This document shows positions 44,183 to 52,286 of a stretch of 64,000 nt of DNA, piece by piece. Below the pieces are notes generated by a model. That model had not been told where the DNA came from. It made no database searches and saw only the letters and a list, made by a program, of their open reading frames with translations. Each line of letters opens with the position of its first letter. Positions within the stretch are counted from its first letter, which is position 1. The stretch is from JAGTVG01 sp964543195 (GTDB taxonomy: Bacteria > Bacteroidota > Bacteroidia > Cytophagales > Cyclobacteriaceae): contig CAZIXF010000012.1 of the NCBI GenBank assembly GCA_964543195.1, positions 35,700 through 99,699 of the forward strand, written 5' to 3'. A program made the translations under genes and the position numbers.

Positions 44183-44213
44183 TTTGTTTTCATTAAAAGA
44201 TCGTCTATTTTTG
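44183..44213 (+). promoter_or_regulatory. Promoter of the rplM-rpsI-rpsB cluster
   Basis: TTTG (44183-44186), a 19-base spacer and TATTTTTG (44206-44213) match the Bacteroidota sigma-A consensus TTTG-N19-TAnnTTTG perfectly. It lies about 54 bases before the rplM start codon. It is the best promoter in the window and supports the taxonomic call. Confidence 0.75.
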
Positions 44214-44266
44214 TGCCTCGTTTTTGGGTAAATCCTGTCGTTTATAATTATTTAAAATAAAGAAAA

Positions 44267-44710
44267 TTGGATACTATCAGTTATAAAACCGCAACGGCAA
44301 AAAAAGAAAACATTGAAAAGGACTGGTATGTGGTCGATGCTGAATCCGCGGTGCTTGGAAGAATAGCCAGTAAGGTGGCCGGGATCATTCGGGGTAAGCA
44401 TAAGCCCTCATTCACGCCCCATGTGGATTGTGGCGATCATGTAATAGTCGTAAATGCATCGAAGATCAGACTTACTGGTGATAAGTGGAACAGCAAGTTA
44501 TATGTTTCCCATTCCGGATATCCGGGTGGTCAGCGGGCTTTGAATCCAAAGCAGGTCATGCAGAAAGATCCCGCAAGGGTATTCGAGGCAGCGGTAAAAG
44601 GTATGCTTCCGAAAAACCGGCTCGGTAGGCAATTGTTTCACAATCTTCATGTATATGCGGACAATGAGCATCCTTATGAAGCACAAAATCCAAAAGAACT
44701 AAAATTATAA
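44267..44710 (+). CDS. rplM: 50S ribosomal protein L13
   Basis: Large-subunit ribosomal protein of 147 residues. Translation begins at TTG; the N-terminus (x)DTISYKT matches what I recall of Bacteroidota L13, and no ATG fits. Motifs: WYVVDAESAVLGRIASKVAGIIRGKHKPSFTPHVDCGDHVIVVNASKI, YVSHSGYPGGQR, and VKGMLPKNRLGRQLFHNLHVYADNEHP. It is the first gene of the L13-S9-S2 cluster. Confidence 0.96.
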   Translation: MDTISYKTATAKKENIEKDWYVVDAESAVLGRIASKVAGIIRGKHKPSFTPHVDCGDHVIVVNASKIRLTGDKWNSKLYVSHSGYPGGQRALNPKQVMQKDPARVFEAAVKGMLPKNRLGRQLFHNLHVYADNEHPYEAQNPKELKL

Positions 44711-44723
44711 TTGAAATAAATTA

Positions 44724-45110
44724 ATGGATATCATTAATACTATCGGAAGAAGAAAAACCAGTGTCGCCAGGATCCATTTAAAACCTGGTAAAGAGGATTT
44801 CACCGTTAACGGTCAAGCCCTGAAAGAATATTTCAAATCGGATATTCTTGAAACCATTGCCAAACAGCCCATCGATCTCACTGAATATGATGGAGGTTAC
44901 GAGATCAACTGCAATGTCAGGGGCGGAGGTTTTAAAGGACAGGCTGAGGCTATCCGGCTTGCCTTATCGCGTGCACTGATCAATATAAACGAAGAATACA
45001 AATCACCATTAAAAAAGGAAGGGTTTCTGACCCGGGATCCGAGAATGGTGGAAAGAAAGAAATATGGCAAGAGAAAAGCCAGAAGAAGATTCCAGTTCAG
45101 TAAACGATAA
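44724..45110 (+). CDS. rpsI: 30S ribosomal protein S9
   Basis: Small-subunit ribosomal protein of 128 residues with the start IINTIGRRKTSVARIHLKPG, the GGGFKGQAEAIRLALSRAL core, and the universally conserved C-terminal tail ERKKYGKRKARRRFQFSKR, which reaches the P-site tRNA. Thirteen bases separate it from rplM, and 17 from rpsB. Confidence 0.97.
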   Translation: MDIINTIGRRKTSVARIHLKPGKEDFTVNGQALKEYFKSDILETIAKQPIDLTEYDGGYEINCNVRGGGFKGQAEAIRLALSRALININEEYKSPLKKEGFLTRDPRMVERKKYGKRKARRRFQFSKR

Positions 45111-45127
45111 AATCATAAATTTAATTA

Positions 45128-46222
45128 ATGGCAAAATTAACCTATAAAGATTTACTTGATGCTGGTGTCCATTTCGGACATTTAACAAGAAAGTGGGACC
45201 CCCATATGGCTCCTTATATTTTTATGGAGCGGAATGGGATTCATATTGTTGACCTGAATAAAACCCTCGCTTGTCTTGAAGAAGCATCAAACGCAGTAAG
45301 GAACATTGTGAGAAGTGGTCGGAAAATCATGTTTGTGGCTACAAAAAAACAGGCAAAAGGAGTAGTGGGAGAGGAAGCCATAAGGCTTAATATGCCGTAT
45401 GTTACCGAAAGATGGCTCGGTGGCATGCTTACTAATTTTGCTACTATCCGGAAATCCCTCAAAAAACTTTCATCTATTGAAAAACTGATGAAAGATGAAT
45501 CTTATCAGAACCTTGCTAAAAGGGAACGGTTGATGATCACCAGGGAAAAGGATAAGCTGGAAAAGGTCCTGGGAGGTATTTCGGATCTTACCCGTCTGCC
45601 GGCAGCTGTTTTTGTTGTCGATATCAAAAAAGAACATATTGCAGTAAAAGAAGCCCAAAAACTGAATATTCCCATTGTGGCCATTGTGGATACCAATTCC
45701 AATCCCAATGATGTGGATTTCCCCATTCCCGGCAACGACGATGCATTCAAATCAATTGATATCATCGTCCGTCAAATTGCCAAATCAGTGGAAGAAGGGT
45801 TGATGGAGCGAAAGAAAGATAAGGAAGATCAGAAACTGAAAGAGGAAGAAGAGGCTAAAAGGAGAATGGATGAAGGGAAGGAGAAAATAGAAGAAAAGCC
45901 CCGGACAGAGTCCAGGGAAACTGCAGCAAAAGAAGGAGAAAAGAGCAGTGAGGAAGTGAAAGCGGAGAAAGAATCTCCAAAGGACCAGAAAGAATCGCGT
46001 AAAGAAGAGGAAGTTAAGGAGCCTGAGGTGAAAAAGGAAAAGGAAGAGAAGAAAGAAGAGAAATCTGCCGTTGAAGCTGATGCTGAAAAGAAGGAAAAGG
46101 AAGAGAAGAAAGAAGAGAAATCTGCCGTTGAAGCTGATGCTGAAAAGAAGGAAAAGGAAGAGTCTGAATCCAAGGAAGAAAACAAGGAAAAAGCTGAAGT
46201 AAAATCCTCTGAAGAAAAATAA
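45128..46222 (+). CDS. rpsB: 30S ribosomal protein S2 with long charged C-terminal extension
   Basis: Ribosomal protein of 364 residues. Residues 1-230 are a standard S2: LLDAGVHFGHLTRKWDPHMAPYIF, FVATKKQAKG, ERWLGGMLTNFATI, and PIVAIVDTNSNPNDVDFPIPGNDDAF. After about 232 the protein continues for some 130 residues of Lys/Glu-rich low-complexity sequence, where ordinary S2 ends. Residues 302-320 and 321-339 are an exact tandem repeat (KKEKEEKKEEKSAVEADAE), with the beginning of a third copy. The tail should be disordered and exposed. Its codons are like the rest of the gene. Confidence 0.95.
   Translation: MAKLTYKDLLDAGVHFGHLTRKWDPHMAPYIFMERNGIHIVDLNKTLACLEEASNAVRNIVRSGRKIMFVATKKQAKGVVGEEAIRLNMPYVTERWLGGMLTNFATIRKSLKKLSSIEKLMKDESYQNLAKRERLMITREKDKLEKVLGGISDLTRLPAAVFVVDIKKEHIAVKEAQKLNIPIVAIVDTNSNPNDVDFPIPGNDDAFKSIDIIVRQIAKSVEEGLMERKKDKEDQKLKEEEEAKRRMDEGKEKIEEKPRTESRETAAKEGEKSSEEVKAEKESPKDQKESRKEEEVKEPEVKKEKEEKKEEKSAVEADAEKKEKEEKKEEKSAVEADAEKKEKEESESKEENKEKAEVKSSEEK
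46031..46162 (+). repeat. 57-bp tandem repeat inside rpsB
   Basis: Two 57-base units (46031-46087 and 46088-46144), identical except for one silent base in the first codon, plus 18 bases of a third unit. Each encodes 19 residues of the charged tail. The near-identity points to a recent duplication, in frame. Confidence 0.85.
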
Positions 46223-46249
46223 AGATTGTTTTTCAAAAAGAATAATAAA

Positions 46250-46287
46250 ATTGAACATTGAATATGCTGTCAGTGTTCAATTTTTTT
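46250..46287 (+). terminator. Terminator-like hairpin between rpsB and tsf
   Basis: ATTGAACATTGA (46250-46261) pairs with TCAGTGTTCAAT (46270-46281), one mismatch, 8-base loop, then a run of seven T. It is a good intrinsic terminator, so EF-Ts synthesis would need read-through or its own promoter in the 97 bases before tsf. Confidence 0.7.
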
Positions 46288-46318
46288 ATACATTTTATTA
46301 ATCCAAAAAAATAAAAAA

Positions 46319-47152
46319 ATGGCAATATCAGCACAAGATGTAAATAAACTTAGAAAAATGACAGGGGCCGGGATGATGGACTGTAAAAAAGCCCTCGCTG
46401 AAGCAGATGGGGATTTTGATAAGGCTATTGAAATATTAAGAAAAAAAGGACAGAAAATATCTGCTTCCAGAGCTGGTAAAGAAGTTTCGGAAGGAACGGT
46501 ATATACACGGTGTAATGCCGATTCGACCCGTTGTGTACTGGTGGCATTAAATTGTGAGACTGATTTTGTTGCTAAGAATGAAGAATTCCAGGCATTGGGC
46601 AACGCCATCGTGGAAATGGCTGCCGACAAGATGCCTTCCAGTATAGAGGAGCTCAAAAAATTAAAAGTGGATGACGACCATACTGTAGATGAAAAGATCA
46701 TCGAACTGATGGGTAAGATTGGGGAGAAGATCGAGATATCGGCCTACGAGGTGATGGAAGGTGCACAGGTGGTCTCCTATGTGCATGCAAATAATAAACT
46801 TGGTGTACTGGTTTCACTGAATGAATCGGGTGGCGAAGAGGTGACACTTGCCGGAAAGGATGTAGCCATGCAGATAGCAGCCATGAGCCCGGTAGCTATC
46901 GATAAGGATAATGTACCTCAGGAGGTGATCGATAAAGAGATTGAGATCGGAAAAGAACAGGCCAGGGAAGAAGGTAAACCTGAAGAGATCCAGGAAAAGA
47001 TCGCTATGGGTAAACTCAACAAATTTTTCAAAGAAAACACCCTTCTCAATCAGCAGTTCGTGAAAGACAACAGCAAAACCATAGGTCAGTATCTTGACGG
47101 AGTGAAAAAAGGGCTGACTGTTGCTGCTTTTAAGCGTATCTTTATCGGATAA
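46319..47152 (+). CDS. tsf: Elongation factor Ts
   Basis: Guanine-nucleotide exchange factor for EF-Tu, 277 residues. N-terminal UBA-like domain with VNKLRKMTGAGMMDCKKALAEADGDFDKAIEILRKKG, then the TDFVAKNEEF motif that contacts EF-Tu, and the core with HANNKLGVLVSL. Position after rpsB is the usual one in bacteria. The start ATG is at 46319. Confidence 0.97.
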   Translation: MAISAQDVNKLRKMTGAGMMDCKKALAEADGDFDKAIEILRKKGQKISASRAGKEVSEGTVYTRCNADSTRCVLVALNCETDFVAKNEEFQALGNAIVEMAADKMPSSIEELKKLKVDDDHTVDEKIIELMGKIGEKIEISAYEVMEGAQVVSYVHANNKLGVLVSLNESGGEEVTLAGKDVAMQIAAMSPVAIDKDNVPQEVIDKEIEIGKEQAREEGKPEEIQEKIAMGKLNKFFKENTLLNQQFVKDNSKTIGQYLDGVKKGLTVAAFKRIFIG

Positions 47153-47163
47153 GTTTATTTATT

Positions 47164-47196
47164 ACTCATAGTATGGCTTGGAGCCATACTATGAGT
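47164..47196. terminator. Strong bidirectional terminator after tsf
   Basis: ACTCATAGTATGGCT (47164-47178) and AGCCATACTATGAGT (47182-47196) are a perfect 15-base stem with a 3-base loop, followed by TTTTATTAATAT on the plus side and preceded by A/T-rich sequence. It separates tsf from the convergent glycosyltransferase operon. Confidence 0.9.
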
Positions 47197-47200
47197 TTTA

Positions 47201-48511
47201 TTAATATCTCTTCCTCCAAATTTCCCATAACATCACCCCATAGACTATGATGTATTCGATCGCTATAAGCCAGTAATTTTCATGGTATCCCTGCTGTGTA
47301 TATCCTTCATAAGTAAGAAAGATGAGGCCTGTCCATACGAGTGGAAAACGGTACGTGGTAAACAGGGATAAGGCCATCAGAGTGGTAATATACCATGGAT
47401 GAAGGGTGGTGGTCATGGCAAAATAGATCATAAGCAGCCACATAAATATCTCAGTCAGCGATCCTTTTTGAGCATACCGGGAAAAAGACAGCCACAAGAT
47501 CATTAAAAAGGTAACCAGCCCGAGCAAAGGTCCTGCTGCCTGAATAATATTGGTGCCCGTCAACCAGTAACCCACTTCCCTCATCAGGTAATAAATGCTC
47601 GCATTGAATTCAAACCATTGAAAGTATAATGAAAGGCTTTTAAAGATACCATAGATCATCTTGAGATTCAGGAAAGGTAAAAAGGATACCGCAATCACCA
47701 GGAAACTTATTCCGGCGAGAACCAGCCCCTTCCTCATTCCGGTACGATACCAGATAACCGGAAGAAAAATTAACGGCAGTAGTTTGGAGATCACGGCCAT
47801 CCCGAACGCCAATGAAGATAAATAGATTTTAGTCCGTTTTAATCCGAGCAGCAACAATAAGATAAAAAAGATCATCTGGGCCTCGAAATGAAGATTTCCC
47901 GTTAATTCAAGAATGACGAGTGGATTGAGCACATACAACAATCCTCTTTTCAAAGGGAGCCCATATTCCCTGAGCAGCTTTCTAATCAGATAAATATTTC
48001 CCAACTCAAATAAAAGGATGAAACCCCTGATGACCAGAATGCTGCCGAACAGGGAGCCTGGGGATAATTTCGCTGCGATAAAAAAGATCAGTTGATTTAA
48101 GGGAGGATAGCTGGAATAGGTGTCCTTTCCGAACAGATCAAACAGAGAAGTATCGATACCCTGGATATGGGAATAATTTTCCAGGAAAAAAACAGGCGTG
48201 CCAATAAATGGATTCATACCATGGACGGCTAGTCGCCCATCCCAGATAAACCGGTACACATCATCCGATAAATTGGGCACCACTCCAAGCAGCGATAAAC
48301 GGAAAAGGATCCCCAACACATATCCTGTATTGATCTGACGGGAGGTATTCAGTAGCAAATAAAGCCAGATGTATGCGCCGAAAAGGAGAAAATAGGTGGT
48401 TAAGAGCTCGAAAGATTTATAACGTGGAATCAGGTAGCTGATGATCACGTAACCGCTCAGAGAAACGATCACTGTGATTGCCATGTAAAACCATTTCTTG
48501 TTATTTGCCAC
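47201..48511 (-). CDS. Multi-spanning glycosyltransferase (GT87/DUF2029-like)
   Basis: Polytopic membrane protein of 436 residues with about ten helices. The signature SDDVYRFIWDGRLAVHGMNPF (82-102), an acidic loop after the first helices, is typical of polyprenyl-phosphate-dependent mannosyltransferases of the GT-C fold. It is the last gene of a three-gene operon and overlaps the preceding gene by 11 bases. It probably adds a sugar to a lipid or glycan on the outer side of the membrane using the product of the DPM-like enzyme. Confidence 0.75.
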   Translation of the reverse strand: MANNKKWFYMAITVIVSLSGYVIISYLIPRYKSFELLTTYFLLFGAYIWLYLLLNTSRQINTGYVLGILFRLSLLGVVPNLSDDVYRFIWDGRLAVHGMNPFIGTPVFFLENYSHIQGIDTSLFDLFGKDTYSSYPPLNQLIFFIAAKLSPGSLFGSILVIRGFILLFELGNIYLIRKLLREYGLPLKRGLLYVLNPLVILELTGNLHFEAQMIFFILLLLLGLKRTKIYLSSLAFGMAVISKLLPLIFLPVIWYRTGMRKGLVLAGISFLVIAVSFLPFLNLKMIYGIFKSLSLYFQWFEFNASIYYLMREVGYWLTGTNIIQAAGPLLGLVTFLMILWLSFSRYAQKGSLTEIFMWLLMIYFAMTTTLHPWYITTLMALSLFTTYRFPLVWTGLIFLTYEGYTQQGYHENYWLIAIEYIIVYGVMLWEIWRKRY

Positions 48512-49976
48512 GTATGGTAATATTTATTATCGTATAGATGACAATGGCTGCAAACCCGATGGCCAGCATAAGATGAAACAGTACCAGTCCGAAATCCTGC
48601 AGGTAAATCCCGGCCGCCACACCAAATAGAAAATAAAAAACCAGGAATAATTCCAGGAAGTTCTGCCAGGATAAACGATAATTAATATATGGATTTTTCC
48701 CGGGCTTATCTTGCCTGGATGAAATATTGAATTTTGGAGTTCTGACAAAAGGTGTTTTTATTCCCGCCAGCCCTTCAAAAACTGCGATCCCGTTCTGAAG
48801 CGATAAACCAAGCGTAAATGAAAGGAACAGGGGAAAGTGGATCAGGTAATATTTCAGGGTATTACGGGGATGATTATAAAGGGAGGAGATCCAGTAAAAA
48901 CCGGCAATAGCGAAAAAACCGATGAGAAAAACCGATCCGATATCGAAATATATTTTAAATTCCGGGTTCGACTGTTTGAAAAATAACAGCGGTATGCTGC
49001 AAAAGGCAGCGATCAACAGCAGCGGGAACACGGTGCTGTTCAGAAGATGAAAAATGCCATGGAGCTTGTTCACAAACCCTGAGGGTGTTCTTAAAAATTT
49101 TAAAAGTGTTTTCCTGGCTGTTTCAGAACCACCTTTTGTCCATCGGTATTGCTGCGATCGGATGGCAGAAAGCACTACGGGCAATTCGGCCGGCGAGGTA
49201 ATATTTTCCAGGTATTTGAATTTCCATCCCTTTAATTGAGCACGGTAACTGAGCTCCAGATCCTCCGACAAGGTGTCCAAGGCCCAGCCACCACTATCCT
49301 CAATGCATTTTTTTCTCCAGATACCGGCTGTCCCATTAAAATTGATAAAGCTGCCGGCAGCACTTCGACCTACCTGTTCTGCCGTAAAATGAGCATTCAG
49401 GCCAAAAGCCTGAAGTCTGGTAAGCAAAGAATAATGCTCGTTGATATGGCTCCAGCGGGTCTGTACCATACCGGTGTGCGGGTTATGGAAAGCCGGCAGG
49501 GTCTTTTTCAGAAAATCCCTGTCAGGAATAAAATCCGCATCGAATATGGCTATGAATTCACCCCGGGCTGTTTTTAATCCTTCTTCCAGGGCTCCTGCTT
49601 TATAACCCTTTCTCTCCCGGCGGTGCAAATGATCGATATGAATTCCTTTGCCGGATAATTTTTCCGTTAACCCGGCAATGATCGGTGTGGTTTCATCAGT
49701 AGAATCGTCAAGCACCTGGATCTGGATCCTGTCCCGGGGATAATCCAGATCCGCCACAGCATTGACCAACCGCTTAATCACGAATTGTTCATTATATACC
49801 GGAAGCTGAACCGTAACCAAAGGAAAATTACCCAGGGGAGGAAACTTTTCTGTTTCATTCTTTTTCCTCTTTTTTTCCTTTAAGTATCGAAGTGAGAGAT
49901 CGAACTGAACCAGGCTGAAGATCATGATCAGCGTCATGGATATCAGATAAAGTCCGATCAATACAAATTCCATCAA
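48501..49976 (-). CDS. Family 2 glycosyltransferase, cellulose-synthase/glucomannan-like
   Basis: Processive-type GT2 of 491 residues. One N-terminal helix, a cytoplasmic GT-A domain with QLPVYNEQFVIKRLV, VLDDSTDETT (D90-D91), FDAD (146-148), TLSEDLELSYR (E238-D239) and QQYRW (275-279), then four or more C-terminal helices. This full D,D,ED,QxxRW set marks an active polymerising or lipid-glucosylating enzyme. It is the middle gene of the operon, overlapping both neighbours. The product glycan is unknown. Confidence 0.87.
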   Translation of the reverse strand: MMEFVLIGLYLISMTLIMIFSLVQFDLSLRYLKEKKRKKNETEKFPPLGNFPLVTVQLPVYNEQFVIKRLVNAVADLDYPRDRIQIQVLDDSTDETTPIIAGLTEKLSGKGIHIDHLHRRERKGYKAGALEEGLKTARGEFIAIFDADFIPDRDFLKKTLPAFHNPHTGMVQTRWSHINEHYSLLTRLQAFGLNAHFTAEQVGRSAAGSFINFNGTAGIWRKKCIEDSGGWALDTLSEDLELSYRAQLKGWKFKYLENITSPAELPVVLSAIRSQQYRWTKGGSETARKTLLKFLRTPSGFVNKLHGIFHLLNSTVFPLLLIAAFCSIPLLFFKQSNPEFKIYFDIGSVFLIGFFAIAGFYWISSLYNHPRNTLKYYLIHFPLFLSFTLGLSLQNGIAVFEGLAGIKTPFVRTPKFNISSRQDKPGKNPYINYRLSWQNFLELFLVFYFLFGVAAGIYLQDFGLVLFHLMLAIGFAAIVIYTIINITIRGK

Positions 49977-50665
49977 TAATATTTAAATATAGTCCGAATT
50001 ATTTTTTCTCCAGCCAGGATGGATCCTTTGATCGTACCGGATACTTTTGATTTGCCGATACGTTTTCTATAGCTCACCGGGACTTCTGTGCACTTAAATC
50101 CTTTTTTTGCTGCCTTCAGTTGCATCTCCACTGTCCACCCGTAGTTTTTGTCTTCCATGCCCAGATCTTTGAGGCTGTTCCACCGGATCGCTCTGAAAGG
50201 CCCCAGATCCGTAAACCGGATACCATACATGATCTTCAGGAGTCTCGTGGCCAGCCAGTTGCCGAAGATCTGCTGTGGGGTCATGGAGCCTTTTTCTCTT
50301 TCTCCCAGGGATCTGGAGCCAATAACCAGATCCATCCCCATTTCAGTGATGGGTTGTATCAGCCTGTTCATTTCTCCCGGATAGTCCGAATAATCCGCAT
50401 CGATAAAAACGATTATATCCGTGTTTTTATCTGCCGTATTTTTTATATATTCCATTGCTTTGAGGCAAGCATTTCCGTAACCACGTAATGGCTGATCCAG
50501 AGTAGTGGCCCCAGATCTGCAGGCCACTTCCCGGGTGGCATCGGTAGATCCATTGTTGACTGCTATTATCTCCTTTACAATATTTTTTGGAATATCCCGG
50601 ATGACCCTGGCAATTGAATTTTCTTCATTGTAAGCCGGAATGATAACCCTGATTGTTTCATTCAT
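49973..50665 (-). CDS. Dolichyl/polyprenyl-phosphate sugar synthase-like GT2
   Basis: A 230-residue soluble GT2 resembling DPM/DPG synthases: IRVIIPAYNEENSIARVIRDIP at the start, AVNNGSTDATREVA, VFIDADYSDYPGEMNRLI, and FTDLGPFRAIRWNSL and VEMQLKAAKKGFKCTEVPVSYRKRIGKSKVSGT further on. It would make a polyprenyl-phosphate-linked sugar for the GT-C enzyme at the end of the operon. First gene of the operon, overlapping the next by 4 bases. Confidence 0.85.
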   Translation of the reverse strand: MNETIRVIIPAYNEENSIARVIRDIPKNIVKEIIAVNNGSTDATREVACRSGATTLDQPLRGYGNACLKAMEYIKNTADKNTDIIVFIDADYSDYPGEMNRLIQPITEMGMDLVIGSRSLGEREKGSMTPQQIFGNWLATRLLKIMYGIRFTDLGPFRAIRWNSLKDLGMEDKNYGWTVEMQLKAAKKGFKCTEVPVSYRKRIGKSKVSGTIKGSILAGEKIIRTIFKYY

Positions 50666-50723
50666 AAAAAAACCACCGAAACAGGAGAATATAATTAAAA
50701 AGCAAAGCTATCCATTTTAATCA

Positions 50724-52286
50724 TCATGCTGGTTTATAATTTTTATTTCCAACCAGTTGGGGTCCATTAAAACGACCTTTCTCTTTTTTGTTTTCCAACT
50801 TGAGCACGCCCCGGGGGCATACGGCAGCACAAATACCACATCCTACACAGGAAGCCCGGATGACGTTCTGCCCACGCTGAGCGTACCACCGTACGTCAAT
50901 ACCCATTTCACAATAGGTAGAGCAATTCCCGCAGGAAATGCATTGTCCGCCATTGGTAGTGATCCGGAACCGGGATTTAAAACGTTGCATCAACCCCAGA
51001 TAGGCAGCCAGCGGGCATCCGTACCTGCACCATACACGGCTTCCCCTCAGGGGATAAAAACCCACGCCAATCACCCCTGCAAACACACTTCCGATAGCGA
51101 ATCCGTATATCCATTTTATACCCTCCGTGTTGATACCCAGAAGTGTATTATTTCCGGTAAAAAAAGAATATAATGCTGCACCCGTATTAATTATCACAAA
51201 TACCAGTACACCATGGACCATCCAGCGTTCTATTCTCCAGGCTTTTAGTGATTTACTCGACAGATGCCTGAAGGGGTCGCCCATGGTCTCTGCCAATGCT
51301 CCGCAACCACACACCCAGGAACAATACCATCTTTTCCCGAAAAAGAAACTGAACAGGGGGACGGCTATTACAGCCAGCCCTGTGCCCCAGAAAAGTATGA
51401 CCCACCCGATAAATCCGCTCGACATTAACGTGTTCAGGTTATTGGAGTAAAAGAAATCATGATCGAGAGGCCAGATATTTTTGAAATCATAGGATGGGGT
51501 ATTTAAAGCCACCATAATGGATGGGATCAGAAAAGCAAATCCAAGTTGAAAGAACATCACCGATACGGTCCGGATCATCTGGTAGCGGTTACCCCGGTAC
51601 TTCAGGAACATGCGTACCCCCATGACCAGTATGGCAAGTGTGTATAAAACACCATATAAAAACCAGTGGCTCGCTTCGCTCCCCTGCAGCCATTGGCTGA
51701 TGGGATCAACCAGAATAACCCAATTGGTCACATATTCGGGATAGAAATAAATGATGATATAAAAGGCAAGCAGTAAAATGCCGAGGCTAATACCAAGCCA
51801 TCCCCTCGATTTGACAGAGCTGTGAAAAATATGATCATTTTTTATGCCGGGTATTCGCCAGCCATAAGCCGACAGGGCATAGATTATACCGCCTGCCGTC
51901 ATGAATCCTATACTGAGTATAAACCAAAGCCATAATTTCTCGATTAATAATCCCTGACTGGCATGTTTGGTCATATTGAATATATGCTGGCTGATTTCAT
52001 AATCCGCGAACCTGTTGTTATCCAGCCGCTGGTTGGCTTTATCAAAAACAGCATGAAGGTCGCTTATGTAATTAAAATTCCAGTGATAAGTTTTCCCTAA
52101 CATCGGCCGGGCTTCTTCGATAAGGATCTGGAATTTTTCACTTTCTCCTTCCTGCCGGATAATGGATTCAGTTAACTGATAATCACTTATGGTGAAGATA
52201 AAGAATGAAGCCAGCAGTCCTGCAATAAATAAGGTGATGCCTGATATGATAAATATTTTTCTTCTTTCCATAACTATTCTATCCAT
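50724..52286 (-). CDS. Membrane-bound 4Fe-4S protein (NapH/NosR-like)
   Basis: Membrane protein of 520 residues with about eight helices. It has a periplasmic N-terminal domain (30-110), membrane cysteine motifs WYCSWVCGCGALAETMGDPFRH and WCRYGCPLAAYLGL, and two ferredoxin clusters CISCGNCSTYCEMG and CVGCGICAAVCPRG near the C-terminus. This is the arrangement of NosR, NapH and RdxA-type electron-transfer proteins. It overlaps the FAD oxidoreductase gene by 8 bases. A two-part electron-transfer path from NAD(P)H to a membrane or periplasmic acceptor is likely, with the acceptor unknown. Confidence 0.82.
   Translation of the reverse strand: MDRIVMERRKIFIISGITLFIAGLLASFFIFTISDYQLTESIIRQEGESEKFQILIEEARPMLGKTYHWNFNYISDLHAVFDKANQRLDNNRFADYEISQHIFNMTKHASQGLLIEKLWLWFILSIGFMTAGGIIYALSAYGWRIPGIKNDHIFHSSVKSRGWLGISLGILLLAFYIIIYFYPEYVTNWVILVDPISQWLQGSEASHWFLYGVLYTLAILVMGVRMFLKYRGNRYQMIRTVSVMFFQLGFAFLIPSIMVALNTPSYDFKNIWPLDHDFFYSNNLNTLMSSGFIGWVILFWGTGLAVIAVPLFSFFFGKRWYCSWVCGCGALAETMGDPFRHLSSKSLKAWRIERWMVHGVLVFVIINTGAALYSFFTGNNTLLGINTEGIKWIYGFAIGSVFAGVIGVGFYPLRGSRVWCRYGCPLAAYLGLMQRFKSRFRITTNGGQCISCGNCSTYCEMGIDVRWYAQRGQNVIRASCVGCGICAAVCPRGVLKLENKKEKGRFNGPQLVGNKNYKPA

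Noticed and set aside
45785..46258. Phe/Leu- and Ser/Phe-rich minus-strand frames opposite the S2 tail
   Set aside because: They mirror the GAA/AAG repeats of the Lys/Glu tail (read as TTC/CTT), so the low-complexity 'membrane protein' look is an artefact.
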